A stretch of 38,635 bases of DNA from an uncultured Bacteroidales bacterium (GTDB lineage: Bacteria > Bacteroidota > Bacteroidia > Bacteroidales > UBA932): positions 1-38,635 of the forward strand of contig CALVDR010000027.1 in NCBI GenBank assembly GCA_944326365.1. The letters are read 5' to 3'. Under the pieces are notes generated by a model that was not told the DNA's origin, did no database searches, and saw nothing but the letters and a program-made list of their open reading frames with translations. The position numbers were made by a program, and so were the translations under genes. Below, one piece after another: positions 9,058 to 18,228 of this stretch (within the stretch, counting starts at the first letter, position 1; each line of letters starts with the position of its first letter).

Positions 9058-10135
9058 TTAAATCATATCCTGCACTTCCGCCAAGCGGGCATGAAACCGA
9101 ATTGGCGCATATATAAGTCATGCCGTCATCTTCGGACACCAGGGAAGCCACGACAATGCGCATGTTGTCAGCATTCCAGCTGTCATCGAGAGCGGATGTC
9201 CTAGATGAAGTGTATTCCACGCCTTCCATCAGAGGGTTGCCGGAATTGACACGCTCACCGTTGGAGCTTGTGGAAAGCACGCTCCTGACGACATTGTTGT
9301 GGATGTAAGGACTCTCGTCCGCGCCATACTGCATGTATTCTATCCCGTCCTCGACCAGGAATATCAGATAACGGAAGACAGCGCTTTCGTTGGATGTAAT
9401 GCGTACTGTCACAGACACTTTACCTTCACTGACGCTGCTTTCTACCGCCAGGCCGCTCGCGGCCTTACGCCCGAGTGCCTCACCGACGGATGTTCTCAGA
9501 TCTGAAATGTCGGCAGTCACCTTTTCCGGACGCATGTCCAGATAGCACTGGGGAAGTCCTGTCACACCGAACCTGGATGTGAAGAGCGATGTCATCTCGC
9601 ACTCCATCGGGTCCGCCACATTGCCGTAGAACTGATGGAATGAAACCACGTTCACCCTGCCCGGATTTTCACCCTGCACAGTCTTGAGACCCGTACTCAT
9701 CGCCGGACAATTCACACAGCCGACAGAGGTGAACTGCATGGCAAGTATCTGACGGGCATAGTCCCTGATGACCGGCTCCGGAGTGACGGTGATTTCCACA
9801 CTGTTGCTTGTCACCGTTCCGCCGGCCGTACTGTATGTCGCAGTGAAGACGTATGTCCCCTCCGTCTCCGGGCTGAAAGTATTCACTCCCGGCTCCAGGT
9901 CCGAAGCCCCGTCTTCCGATGTCCAGGAAAGCCTGAAATCCGGAGATGTGCTTACATCCTCGCCGCCATACATCGCCGAGAAAGTCACGGCATTCCCGTC
10001 GCCGGTATGGATGACAGTGCGGTCGGCCGTGAGTTCAAGTACCATATCCTCGCCCCCGTTGCCGGAACATGACAGCGAAAACAAGGCAAGGACCGTTAGC
10101 ACGGATATATGGAAAGCTCTCATGGTACTATTCAT
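9050..10135 (-). CDS. Omp28-related thioredoxin-fold lipoprotein (CVNC)
   Basis: Middle paralogue, 361 residues. Lipobox SLSC (Cys23), then an Ig-like domain (ADRTVIHTGDGNAVTF, about 37-120), then the thioredoxin-like domain with Cys140-Cys143 in GCVNCP. The fold continues with FHQFYGN and GVTGLPQCYLDM, where the TGLP proline fits the cis-Pro loop of thioredoxins. It overlaps both neighbours by 8 bases at the same octamer, ATGAATAG, so the three genes are tightly coupled. Its active-site dipeptide differs from both neighbours, which suggests different redox properties or binding rather than plain redundancy. Confidence 0.85.
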   Translation of the reverse strand: MNSTMRAFHISVLTVLALFSLSCSGNGGEDMVLELTADRTVIHTGDGNAVTFSAMYGGEDVSTSPDFRLSWTSEDGASDLEPGVNTFSPETEGTYVFTATYSTAGGTVTSNSVEITVTPEPVIRDYARQILAMQFTSVGCVNCPAMSTGLKTVQGENPGRVNVVSFHQFYGNVADPMECEMTSLFTSRFGVTGLPQCYLDMRPEKVTADISDLRTSVGEALGRKAASGLAVESSVSEGKVSVTVRITSNESAVFRYLIFLVEDGIEYMQYGADESPYIHNNVVRSVLSTSSNGERVNSGNPLMEGVEYTSSRTSALDDSWNADNMRIVVASLVSEDDGMTYICANSVSCPLGGSAGYDLNE

Positions 10136-11246
10136 TCAGTCGGTAGTCCACATCTTCCCCGAGAGGGCATACTGCGACATTGTCTATTATAACACTGCCG
10201 CCGTTGTTGCGGAGGGAGAATACCGCCACCCTGTAGTCGCCTGCATACGAAGCATCATCAGGCAGGGTGCCTTCTGCGGTATAGGTCATCTTCTCGTCGG
10301 CAGCAAGAGTCTTCTTGTTGTCGGACATCCTCATATAGTTGCCTGAGATGTTCCTCACTATGTCATTGTAGTGGTCGGCCATTCCCCCGCCCATGACCTG
10401 TCCGTCCAGAAGCAGGGCACAGCCGAGATCGAACTCACCGGCGCTGCTTGCAGTCAGCTCAGCATTGACGGTATAAGTATTCGTCTCTTCGGAATATTCC
10501 GTATCTATCTTGATACCGCTGTAGGCCGGATAAGAGGATATCTGTTTCTGGAGTTCGGCAACGACAGCCGGAAGAGGTGCCGATGTCGTACCTATCTGAG
10601 TGGCATCCGGGTCGAGATTGAATACCAGACACGGATAGGCTCCCGTCCCGAATTCTGTCATAAGGGCGGCAAGCACGTTATTGGTATTCTGGCTCCACAG
10701 GTCATGCTGTCCCTGGAATGATCCGTGTATGGCGAAAAGCACCATCCTGTCAGCCCATTCCTCGTCCATCGCTTCAAGGGCAGCCGCAAGGGTCGCACAA
10801 GGCCCGCAATACGCGCTGGTCAGGTCATATACAGCCACCTTCTTGTAATACCTTTCGTATTTGGCCCTGTTCTGCACAGTGATGGTCACCTCATTGTTGC
10901 TTCTGGAATTCTTGAAGTAGGCGAAGAAAGTGTAGTCCCCGTCAAGAGTCCCGGTAAATGTCAGACCGTCAAGAGTCTCACCGGTAGTCTTGTTTTCTAT
11001 GGTGATATAATTGCGCTGGGCGGTAGCCGTAAGATCCTCGCCTTCCGGGCTGTAAAGCTTGAATGTAGCGGCATCGCTGCCGTTGGCTTCGATCGTTGTC
11101 TTGTCTGCAACAAGCGTATACACTCCGGTAGCATACTCTTCGTCGAAAATGCTTCCGCCGGTATCCTCTCCGGCATTGCCTTCACAAGCCGTCAATGCTG
11201 CAAAAGCTGCTGCAGCAAACATGATATTCCCAAAAATCCTTTTCAT
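10128..11246 (-). CDS. Omp28-related thioredoxin-fold lipoprotein (CGPC)
   Basis: First paralogue in the transcript, 372 residues. Lipobox LTAC (Cys21), an Ig-like domain (ADKTTIEANGSDAATF, about 47-125), then a thioredoxin-like domain with a classical CGPC site (Cys147-Cys150) and a GTGAYPCLVF segment that can supply the cis-Pro. CGPC is the motif of reducing thioredoxins, unlike the other two copies. It follows the DUF6029-type barrel gene by 42 bases and overlaps the next paralogue by 8 bases. It is likely anchored in the outer membrane. Its electron source and partner are unknown. Confidence 0.87.
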   Translation of the reverse strand: MKRIFGNIMFAAAAFAALTACEGNAGEDTGGSIFDEEYATGVYTLVADKTTIEANGSDAATFKLYSPEGEDLTATAQRNYITIENKTTGETLDGLTFTGTLDGDYTFFAYFKNSRSNNEVTITVQNRAKYERYYKKVAVYDLTSAYCGPCATLAAALEAMDEEWADRMVLFAIHGSFQGQHDLWSQNTNNVLAALMTEFGTGAYPCLVFNLDPDATQIGTTSAPLPAVVAELQKQISSYPAYSGIKIDTEYSEETNTYTVNAELTASSAGEFDLGCALLLDGQVMGGGMADHYNDIVRNISGNYMRMSDNKKTLAADEKMTYTAEGTLPDDASYAGDYRVAVFSLRNNGGSVIIDNVAVCPLGEDVDYRLNE

Positions 11247-11288
11247 TCCATCCTGTTTTTCAAATTATCAATCATAAAGCTGACAGCA

Positions 11289-12908
11289 TCAGAAAGATGT
11301 GGTCAGCTGCAAATTAAGTCCAGTATAAGCCGATATCACACGGCAGACGCCGCCGGAACATACATATCCGTCCTTGTTGCGTCCGTAGCTGAGTGACACC
11401 CTTGTGCGCGAGCGCGCATAGCTTACGCCTGCAGCATAATAATGGACATTGCTGCTTCCATGATTATACATGTCACTCACATAGATACTCCAGTACGGAG
11501 CGAAATTCACCTCAAGGAGAGCAGCCATCCAGTCCTTCTCGTCTTCATGGGTGGCAAGGTACTGGAGTTCGAGCCTCGTGGAAAATGTAGGTGTGAACTT
11601 GTACTGCATGTCAGCCACGACGATATTCTGGAGTCTTGTAGCCTTGCCCACTCCATAATGGGTATTCTGCTCCTGCATCGAATAGAGAAGCAGGGCCTTG
11701 AACTTACGGCTGAACTGTTTCTCTATATCCACGCTGAAATCCCGGTACAGCAGGTTGCCTGCCTTCGCAGTCCCCTCCTGTGCGAGAGTGTAGTACGTGG
11801 AGAAATTCGCATGTATCTTCATGCCCCGTTTGCCTCCGAGGGCCGTACCGCGCCTGAAGTTGTAATACACGTCGAGCTGTCCGCCCATTTCTCCGCTGTT
11901 CCTGTATGCAGGTTCCCCGAGCTGTACAGTATACGGATGGAAATTGGTCAGCAGGTATGTATACTGGGTGCAGACAGCAGGCACGTAATTCAGCAGGTTT
12001 GCAGTGGACACGGAGTTGTTCATGATTTTCGAAGTCATCCACTCCAGTCTCCTGGCAGTGAAGTTGACGCCCAGGCCATGATTGTTGTATCCGAGTTCTA
12101 CAAGCTGGGCATTGCCCCTCTTCTGGAGATACATCTTCCCGTCGCTTGCGAAGTCCGGATTAGAGTAGTACTTCTGTCCTCCGTCCACATATTCCGCCTT
12201 GAGGAAAAATCCGGAGCCGTGCTCGAAATTGATACGCCCGGAGTATCCTGTGGAACCTGGCTTGCCGCCTTCATCCTCCAGATCCACCGGGATGTCCTCG
12301 AACCTGTTCAGTACAGAACCTTCCAGAGCGAGGTAGGTCCCGTCCCATTTGGCGAGCTCGGAAATGGCGAAGCTTATGTCGCCTCCCCTTACCTGGGTGT
12401 CGGAAAACTCCATGCCCATACGAGGCAGGCCCCATAAAGCCTTGACGGAAACGATACCCTTGTAATTGTAGGTCACCCTGGCTCCCATGACGGCATTGTT
12501 CATACCGAGAGTCCTGTCCTCCCATGCCCTGAACAGCAGTCCGCTGCCGAACTGGTCATAGAAAGTACCTGCAGTCACAGAAAAAGCGTCATCCGTCCAT
12601 GACACATAATAATTCGTAAGCTTCGCTTTGGTCAGCTCTATGGGGTAGTCCTGGAGTACGGGGAAGTACCCCTCAAGCTGTGCACCGGCAGAAAACTTCC
12701 CCCTGTAATAATCCAGTTTCAGGTAGTTGTTGGATCCTATCCGGTTTTCCGGAGCGACAGCCCCTGTAGGAGAATCATTCTGATACAGGATATTGTTGGT
12801 CTCAAAGCTTCCGCTGAGATAGCCTTTGGAGGAGTTTTCCTCCTGGGCGGACACAGCGGCCGGAACAGCCAGAGCCAGGATCAGCGTGATGTATAAGGTC
12901 CTTGTCAT
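11289..12908 (-). CDS. DUF6029-type outer-membrane beta-barrel protein
   Basis: 539 residues with a Sec signal peptide ending near AVSAQ (about residue 22) and no lipobox. The mature chain is rich in aromatic, alternating strands (GYLSGSFETNN, YLKLDYYRGKFSAGAQLEGY, FSTRLELQYLATH, TRVSLSYGR) and ends in a strand closing with TSF, all typical of an outer-membrane barrel. I recognise it as similar to DUF6029 proteins found beside Omp28 and TlpA genes in Bacteroidales; this is from memory. It lies 15 bases after the TlpA-like gene. It may be a porin-like or scaffold partner of the thioredoxin-fold lipoproteins. Confidence 0.75.
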   Translation of the reverse strand: MTRTLYITLILALAVPAAVSAQEENSSKGYLSGSFETNNILYQNDSPTGAVAPENRIGSNNYLKLDYYRGKFSAGAQLEGYFPVLQDYPIELTKAKLTNYYVSWTDDAFSVTAGTFYDQFGSGLLFRAWEDRTLGMNNAVMGARVTYNYKGIVSVKALWGLPRMGMEFSDTQVRGGDISFAISELAKWDGTYLALEGSVLNRFEDIPVDLEDEGGKPGSTGYSGRINFEHGSGFFLKAEYVDGGQKYYSNPDFASDGKMYLQKRGNAQLVELGYNNHGLGVNFTARRLEWMTSKIMNNSVSTANLLNYVPAVCTQYTYLLTNFHPYTVQLGEPAYRNSGEMGGQLDVYYNFRRGTALGGKRGMKIHANFSTYYTLAQEGTAKAGNLLYRDFSVDIEKQFSRKFKALLLYSMQEQNTHYGVGKATRLQNIVVADMQYKFTPTFSTRLELQYLATHEDEKDWMAALLEVNFAPYWSIYVSDMYNHGSSNVHYYAAGVSYARSRTRVSLSYGRNKDGYVCSGGVCRVISAYTGLNLQLTTSF

Positions 12909-12923
12909 CTGTAGTCTTTTTGT

Positions 12924-13418
12924 TTATTGTAGCTCCTTGATTTTCTCCAGGAGTTCAAGCTCGCTTCCCGGAGTGTAGCCGGTGTGTGAATAGACTATCT
13001 TTCCGTCAGCGTCGACCACGTAGACCTGCGGAGTAAGCGTGACATTCATGGCGCGCATGAATGCCTGGTTCTTGTCATAAATGTCTATGAAGTCCGTCCA
13101 TCCGTGTCCCTGGACAAGGGAGCGGGCCTTGGTGGAAAACCTGGCATCATCGGTAGATACCGCCACCACACGGAATTCGGCTTCTTCCAGCCAGTCCGGC
13201 ATAAGCTCATTGATAGCATCAAGTTCACGTATGCAAGGCTTGCATGTGGTAGACCAGAATGATATTATCATCGGAGTCTTGCCATCGACAAGTGAGGCTG
13301 TGGATATGACTTCACCTTTGGCATTCTCAACGTTGACTGCCGGTATCTGGGCGGCAGCCGTCACAGCTGCGAGGAAAAAAACCGCTGCAGCAAGCATCAA
13401 TGTTCTAATTGCTTTCAT
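12924..13418 (-). CDS. TlpA-like periplasmic thioredoxin
   Basis: 164 residues with a Sec signal peptide (cleavage near TAAAQ, about residue 24) and a compact TlpA/AhpC-type thioredoxin domain. The active site is WSTTCKPC (Cys59, Cys62), and VTLTPQVYVVD supplies the cis-Pro. Such proteins are usually thiol-disulfide oxidoreductases that reduce disulfides in the periplasm. It lies between susD (31-base gap) and the DUF6029-type gene (15-base gap). It is the best candidate for passing electrons to the three Omp28-like proteins, which is inference from position only. Confidence 0.9.
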   Translation of the reverse strand: MKAIRTLMLAAAVFFLAAVTAAAQIPAVNVENAKGEVISTASLVDGKTPMIISFWSTTCKPCIRELDAINELMPDWLEEAEFRVVAVSTDDARFSTKARSLVQGHGWTDFIDIYDKNQAFMRAMNVTLTPQVYVVDADGKIVYSHTGYTPGSELELLEKIKELQ

Positions 13419-13449
13419 GATATTTCCTTATTTATTCCGTTAGACATGA

Positions 13450-15042
13450 TCATCTCCGGTTCCAGCCTGGATTCTGCTGGGCTTCAAGCTGCGGGCTCGC
13501 GAATATTTCATCGGCAGGGATCGGCCATACGAAACGGTAGTCTCCCGCAGGGATGTTGAGATCCTTTCCGATATCCGAAACATAGTCTCCCTCTGTCCAT
13601 GAATAGTATTCGTCCGGACCGAGCATGTCGTCCTGCCACTCGCCTCTGTCCATCGGCAGCTTCCAGCGCTTGAGGTCTGTAAGTCTGGTCCCCTCGAGCA
13701 TCATCTCCCTGTAGCGCTCGTCCTGTACATCCTTCAGTGTCACGGCAGACAGCGGGGCAAGGCCGCGGTGCTCCCTGAGTGTATTGAGCCAGTTCTCAGC
13801 CGCATCTTCACCGGTCGCTCCTGACTGGACTGCAGCCTCGGCCGCGATGAGGTACATCTCTGCAAGACGTATCGGCTTGAAGGTATTGTAGTAGTTCTTC
13901 TGATTCGATGTCATCAGATCCGGGTTGCCCGGGTACTTGCTTATGACGGAAGCCTTGTAGGCGAACATGCCGGCACCCTTGATCATCAATGCATACTCGG
14001 ACTTGAAAGTGAAGTCTCCGTTCATCGAGCAGTCGGTCAGGAACACCCTTGTCCTCCAGTCCTCTGAAGAAAACATGTCTATGCACGTCTGGGTCGGGAT
14101 ATACTCGGGATAGATCTGAGAATATTCACCTGTACCGCTATAGTAGTCATAGAAGAAATTGTATCCCCACTGGTACGCTATCTCTATTGTGCTTGCGTAA
14201 AACTTGAAAATGATCTCGTCGCTGGTATCATATTCCCACATACGCTGCAGCTCTTCCTCCGAATCCACAAGAGAATACGCAGTATTGCCGATCACCTCCT
14301 TGGCCTTGTCAAGAGCTTTGCCATAGTTATCCATCTGCAGGTACACATGGGCCTCCATGGCTGTGACACAGTCCGTGTTCAGGGTCGTGGCATCAGGCGT
14401 ACCGCGCCCGCTTCCCGCAAGCATGCTGCGGGCCTTGTCGAGATCTTCCAGTATAGTCTCATATGTTTTCTGCAGTGTAGACCTGTCCAGCTTCAATGAA
14501 GTGTCATGTGTCAGGGCAAGCGGCAGTCCGGTGTACTCCGTTCCCGCAGTCTCCTGCTCGTAGTCCTGGCAGAAGCGCTCGGCCAGAAGGCTGTAGCACA
14601 TCGCACGCATAAGGTACATCCTGCCCTGTATCCGTTCAAGTTCAAGCTTCTCATCCTCTGAAGGGTTGAAACCGAGGCTGCCGGATATCCCGTCCAGTAT
14701 GAAATTGTACTGGGAGATGGCTCCGTACAGATTGTTCCACGCCGTAGTGATATCGGAGTCACTATAATCGTATGTCCATTGGTAGATGCCGCCGTAAGTA
14801 TTGGAAAATCCGTATACCGCATTCACATAGTCCGCCTGGATATCAGGTGCGATGATGCTGCTCAGACTATAGGCGGTGCGAAGACGTGAATATGCCCCGA
14901 GTTCAAGGGATCTGATGGCATCCATGCTCTTGAATGCCTCGTCAAACGGAATGCTGTCCGGAGATTCCCTGTCCAGGTCGCATGACGGTACAAGTACTGC
15001 CGTCATGACGCATGAAATGACCAAATATATCGCTTTTTTCAT
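13450..15042 (-). CDS. SusD/RagB family nutrient-binding lipoprotein
   Basis: 530 residues with lipobox LVPSC (Cys21), helical TPR-like repeats and the SusD C-terminal pattern (RYREMMLEGTRLTDLKRWK, then PIPADEI near the end). SusD proteins form the lid over a SusC channel and capture the ligand at the cell surface. The gene starts 28 bases after the SusC gene. The organisation resembles RagAB, the peptide importer of Porphyromonas, as much as glycan systems. No glycan enzyme is present in this operon, so the ligand is open. Confidence 0.95.
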   Translation of the reverse strand: MKKAIYLVISCVMTAVLVPSCDLDRESPDSIPFDEAFKSMDAIRSLELGAYSRLRTAYSLSSIIAPDIQADYVNAVYGFSNTYGGIYQWTYDYSDSDITTAWNNLYGAISQYNFILDGISGSLGFNPSEDEKLELERIQGRMYLMRAMCYSLLAERFCQDYEQETAGTEYTGLPLALTHDTSLKLDRSTLQKTYETILEDLDKARSMLAGSGRGTPDATTLNTDCVTAMEAHVYLQMDNYGKALDKAKEVIGNTAYSLVDSEEELQRMWEYDTSDEIIFKFYASTIEIAYQWGYNFFYDYYSGTGEYSQIYPEYIPTQTCIDMFSSEDWRTRVFLTDCSMNGDFTFKSEYALMIKGAGMFAYKASVISKYPGNPDLMTSNQKNYYNTFKPIRLAEMYLIAAEAAVQSGATGEDAAENWLNTLREHRGLAPLSAVTLKDVQDERYREMMLEGTRLTDLKRWKLPMDRGEWQDDMLGPDEYYSWTEGDYVSDIGKDLNIPAGDYRFVWPIPADEIFASPQLEAQQNPGWNRR

Positions 15043-15070
15043 AATTCCCTTTTGTATTGTAATTCAGACA

Positions 15071-18003
15071 TCAGAAAGTGAACTGCACACCGAACATGAA
15101 TTCCCTTGAGTTCGGATATTCTCCGAGAGACTTGTTGGAATCCACCTCAGGGTCATAGCCGGAAAACTGTGTGACAGTAAACAGGTTGCGTGAAATGAAA
15201 TATACCTTGAAGCCTTCGATAAAGCCGCTTTTCCTTATCAACTCTGACGGGAAATCATAAGAAAGCGTCAGATTTTTCAGACGGAGGAAGGACGCATCTT
15301 CCAGAATGCTGGAATCCAGATATGTCTGATACCCGTATTTAGGCACATCAGTGATGTCCCCAGGCTGCTTCCACGCATTGAGAAGCCTCTTGGAACGGTT
15401 GAACACGGCTCCGTAGTTCGGATTTTCAAGGTAAATGAGCGCATTGTTCAGGAGATACTTCCTGGCATTCCACGAGAAGTCGGCGGAAAGGGATATCCCG
15501 CGCCATCCCACGTTTATGCCGAAACCTCCGGTAAGCGGAGCCATGTACTTCTTGCCGGTGAACTGGTAGGTGGCATTGTTGAAGTCCTCCGTTATCCCGA
15601 TCTCTCCTGTTTCCGCATCCACAGTCTCCCACTGCGGCGCTCCTGTATCAGGATTGACGCCATGGAATATAGGCAGGTAGAACTCGCAGAAATCATGGCC
15701 CACGGCATAGCATGCACCGGCTCCCGTCATGGCATATTCGGTAAGGCCGTTGAACAGGCGGAGCATCTCGTTGTGGTTGTAGTTGAAAGTAGCGTTCAGC
15801 CCCACGTACCAGTTCTTGTCGCGGTAGAGGTCTGCATTGAGAGTCAGGTCTATACCTCTGTTGAGCATGGCTCCGACATTCTTGCCGACAGTAGTATATC
15901 CGGTAGTGGCGGACACAGGGACATCCATGAGAAGGTCGTCAGACACCCTGTTGTAGAACTCCAGGTCAAGGGTGAACCTCCGTATGAACTGTATGCTCGC
16001 AGCCACAGTCAGGAGACTCTGGGTCTCCCAGCCCAGTTCCTCGTTGCCTTCAGAGGCATTGTAAAGTCCGAGGACACCGCCGTACATTGTCGTAGCCAGA
16101 TGTGAAAGATGCGCATAGTTTGATATGCCCGCATTTCCCTGGGTACCGTATGACACCTTCAGGCTGAGATCCGAAATGACATGGTTGTCTGCCAGGAACT
16201 TTTCCTTCTTCATGTTCCACATGGCCCCGAAAGCATAAAATATTCCTGAACGGTTGGCGGCGCCGAAGCGGGAAGAAGCGTCCCTCCTGACAGAAGCGTC
16301 GAATATATACTTGTTCATATAGGAATATTCAGCCCTCGCAAACCACGAATTGAATGCATAGCTGGATTTGGAATCGGCTACGGAAGGTATGCCGGACGCA
16401 GCCGAAAGCATCATTATGTCATTTCTGATCTGCCCGCTCCTCTGTGCCGAGAAAGTCAGGGCATCGCTCACTATGCCTTCCTGACCGGCAAGCAGATAAA
16501 GCTTGTGCTCGTTGTTCACGAAATCGACATTGTAGTCTATTGTGTTCGTAATGGTGAACGTGCCTCCGTTCTGATGCACCCTGGATACTGTTCCGTTCCC
16601 GAGAGATCCGGAGTAGGTAGGATATTCATAGGCATATCCCCAGTATGCGTACGAATTGGTGCCGAATACAGACTTGATGTTCAGGTTCCGCACCGGGGTG
16701 ATCTGCAGGTAGGCACTTCCGTTTATCTGCAGATTGCTTCCTCCGGACGGGTGCTGCGATATCATGTAGTTCGGATTCCGGAATCCGCTTATCTCCTCCT
16801 TCTCGTTGCCGTTCTCGTCATAAGGCGTATCATAAGGAAGAGACAGGAAAGACATGAATGCAGCATTGTATGCCGAGTTGCTGGTGGTGTTGGCCAGCGA
16901 CCGCTTGTCGAAGCTCAGGGCAAGTGTGGCGCCGAACCGCAGCCAGTCCTTTGCATTGACATCGAAATTGGACCTGAAGGAATAACGCTCCAGTGATGAT
17001 CCGGGTGCGGTACCTTCCTGATTCAGATACGATCCCGATATATAGTATGCAGTCTTTTCAGAACCGCCTGTTATGGACAGGTCGACATTGTATACCGGAG
17101 CTGCCTGCTTGTAATAATATTTCCTCCAGTTCGTGTTGACGCCTGACGCCATGATCTCATCGTAACGCTGCTGCGTGATGAGTCCGTTCCCCAGCTGATA
17201 GCCGGCAAGCTCTTCTGAAGTCATGACCTCATAACGCTCCGAAGCCGGCTGGGATATACCTGCCTGGACCCTCGCCACGACAGAGACCTGCTCGTTGCGT
17301 TTGCCTCGCTTGGTAGTGATGTATATCACACCGTTGGCGGCACGGGAACCGTATATGGATGTCGCAGAGGCATCCTTGAGTGTCGTTATGGACTCGATAT
17401 CGTTGGAGTTGAGCGCAGTGAAGACACTTGTCGACACAGGCACGCCGTCCAGCACAATCAGAGGTGTGGTCTCTGCGGCAATAGAGCCGGCACTGTGGAG
17501 TCTTATTGAAGAAGTGGCAGAAGGTTCTCCGGAATCGGTATATACCTGCAGACCGGCCACCTTGCCCTGGAGAGCATCCGCGACATTGGCGGTAGGCCTG
17601 TTCTCTATCGTCTGCTCGGAAACCGTGGCGGCAGAACCGATAGTCGTACCGATCTTGCTGCCGGAACCATAGCCGATGACCGTGGCCATCTCCAGAAGAT
17701 GGGAATCTTCCTTCAGGACCACATTGATTTCGTCACGTCCGTCTACAGGAATCTGCTGCGACTCGTATCCAAGACATGAAATGAGAAGGCTGGAGCCTTC
17801 AGAGACTGAGATTGAGAATTTTCCATCTGCATCGGTAGTCGTACCATGGGTCGTACCTGCGACCTGGACTGCGGCCCCGTAGATAGGACCTATTTCATCG
17901 GCGACGACTCCTGAAACGATTCTGTCCTGGGCGGCAAGGAACGTACCCCCCACATTGACAAAACGAGCATGGAAACTAACAAAAGAAGATGTTTCGCTTT
18001 CAT
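15071..18003 (-). CDS. SusC/RagA TonB-dependent receptor with frameshifted signal peptide
   Basis: Outer-membrane channel partner of SusD. The continuous frame from a GTG at 17953 gives 960 residues: a carboxypeptidase-regulatory-like domain (VSGVVADEIGPIYGAAVQ), plug domain (about 100-220, DALQGKVAGLQVY, DASATSIYGSRAANGVIYI) and a full barrel ending in FMFGVQFTF. That frame lacks a signal peptide. An excellent one (MKAKHLLLLVSMLVLSMWG) starts at ATG 18003 in another frame and meets the receptor frame at a run of six G (minus strand, 17951-17946). One extra G would join them as ..SMWGGTFLAAQ/DR, a typical SusC cleavage site. So the gene is either phase-off, mutated, or carries an assembly error. 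A promoter lies 44 bases upstream of ATG 18003. Confidence 0.9.
17946..17951 (-). other. Homopolymer G6 at susC frameshift
   Basis: Six C on the plus strand (six G in the coding strand), inside the end of the signal peptide region. With six G the signal peptide frame continues as VRSLPPRTESF and stops at 17890. With seven G it enters the receptor frame. This is the exact place where slippage by one base would switch export of the receptor on or off. Confidence 0.8.
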
Positions 18004-18046
18004 GAAATTTAACAATGTAATAGGTGTATTCAATTCAAAAATCCTA

Positions 18047-18079
18047 CAAAAATATGAAATTAAATTTATAAAAAGCAAT
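18047..18079 (-). promoter_or_regulatory. Bacteroidetes-type promoter of the susCD cluster
   Basis: On the minus strand the -7 box TATTTTTG (18054-18047) matches TAnnTTTG. ATTG at 18079-18076 lies 21 bases upstream as a -33 element. Predicted transcription start is near 18040, giving a leader of about 37 bases to ATG 18003. The leader position supports ATG 18003, not GTG 17953, as the ancestral start. Confidence 0.5.
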
Positions 18080-18133
18080 ATTAATTTCATTTTTTAACCT
18101 CTATAATTCATTTTCTGATAATGAATTATAACA

Positions 18134-18158
18134 AAATCCCGTCTCAAAGGCGGGATTT
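18134..18158 (-). terminator. Terminator after histidine kinase gene
   Basis: AAATCCCG (18134-18141) and CGGGATTT (18151-18158) form an 8-bp stem with a 9-base loop. On the minus strand it is followed by TTGTTATAATT. It lies 70 bases after the kinase stop and before the susC promoter, so it separates the two units. Confidence 0.6.
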
Positions 18159-18228
18159 ATAAGGAACAGCGGCGATATTGTAATATATCCTAAAAAATAT
18201 CGCTTTTCCGCTTACAGATTTCCGATTC

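Noticed and set aside
18004..18228. An invertible promoter upstream of susC, as known for phase-variable surface loci in Bacteroides.
   Set aside because: I found no pair of inverted repeats flanking the promoter. The only strong inverted repeat is the short terminator at 18134-18158.
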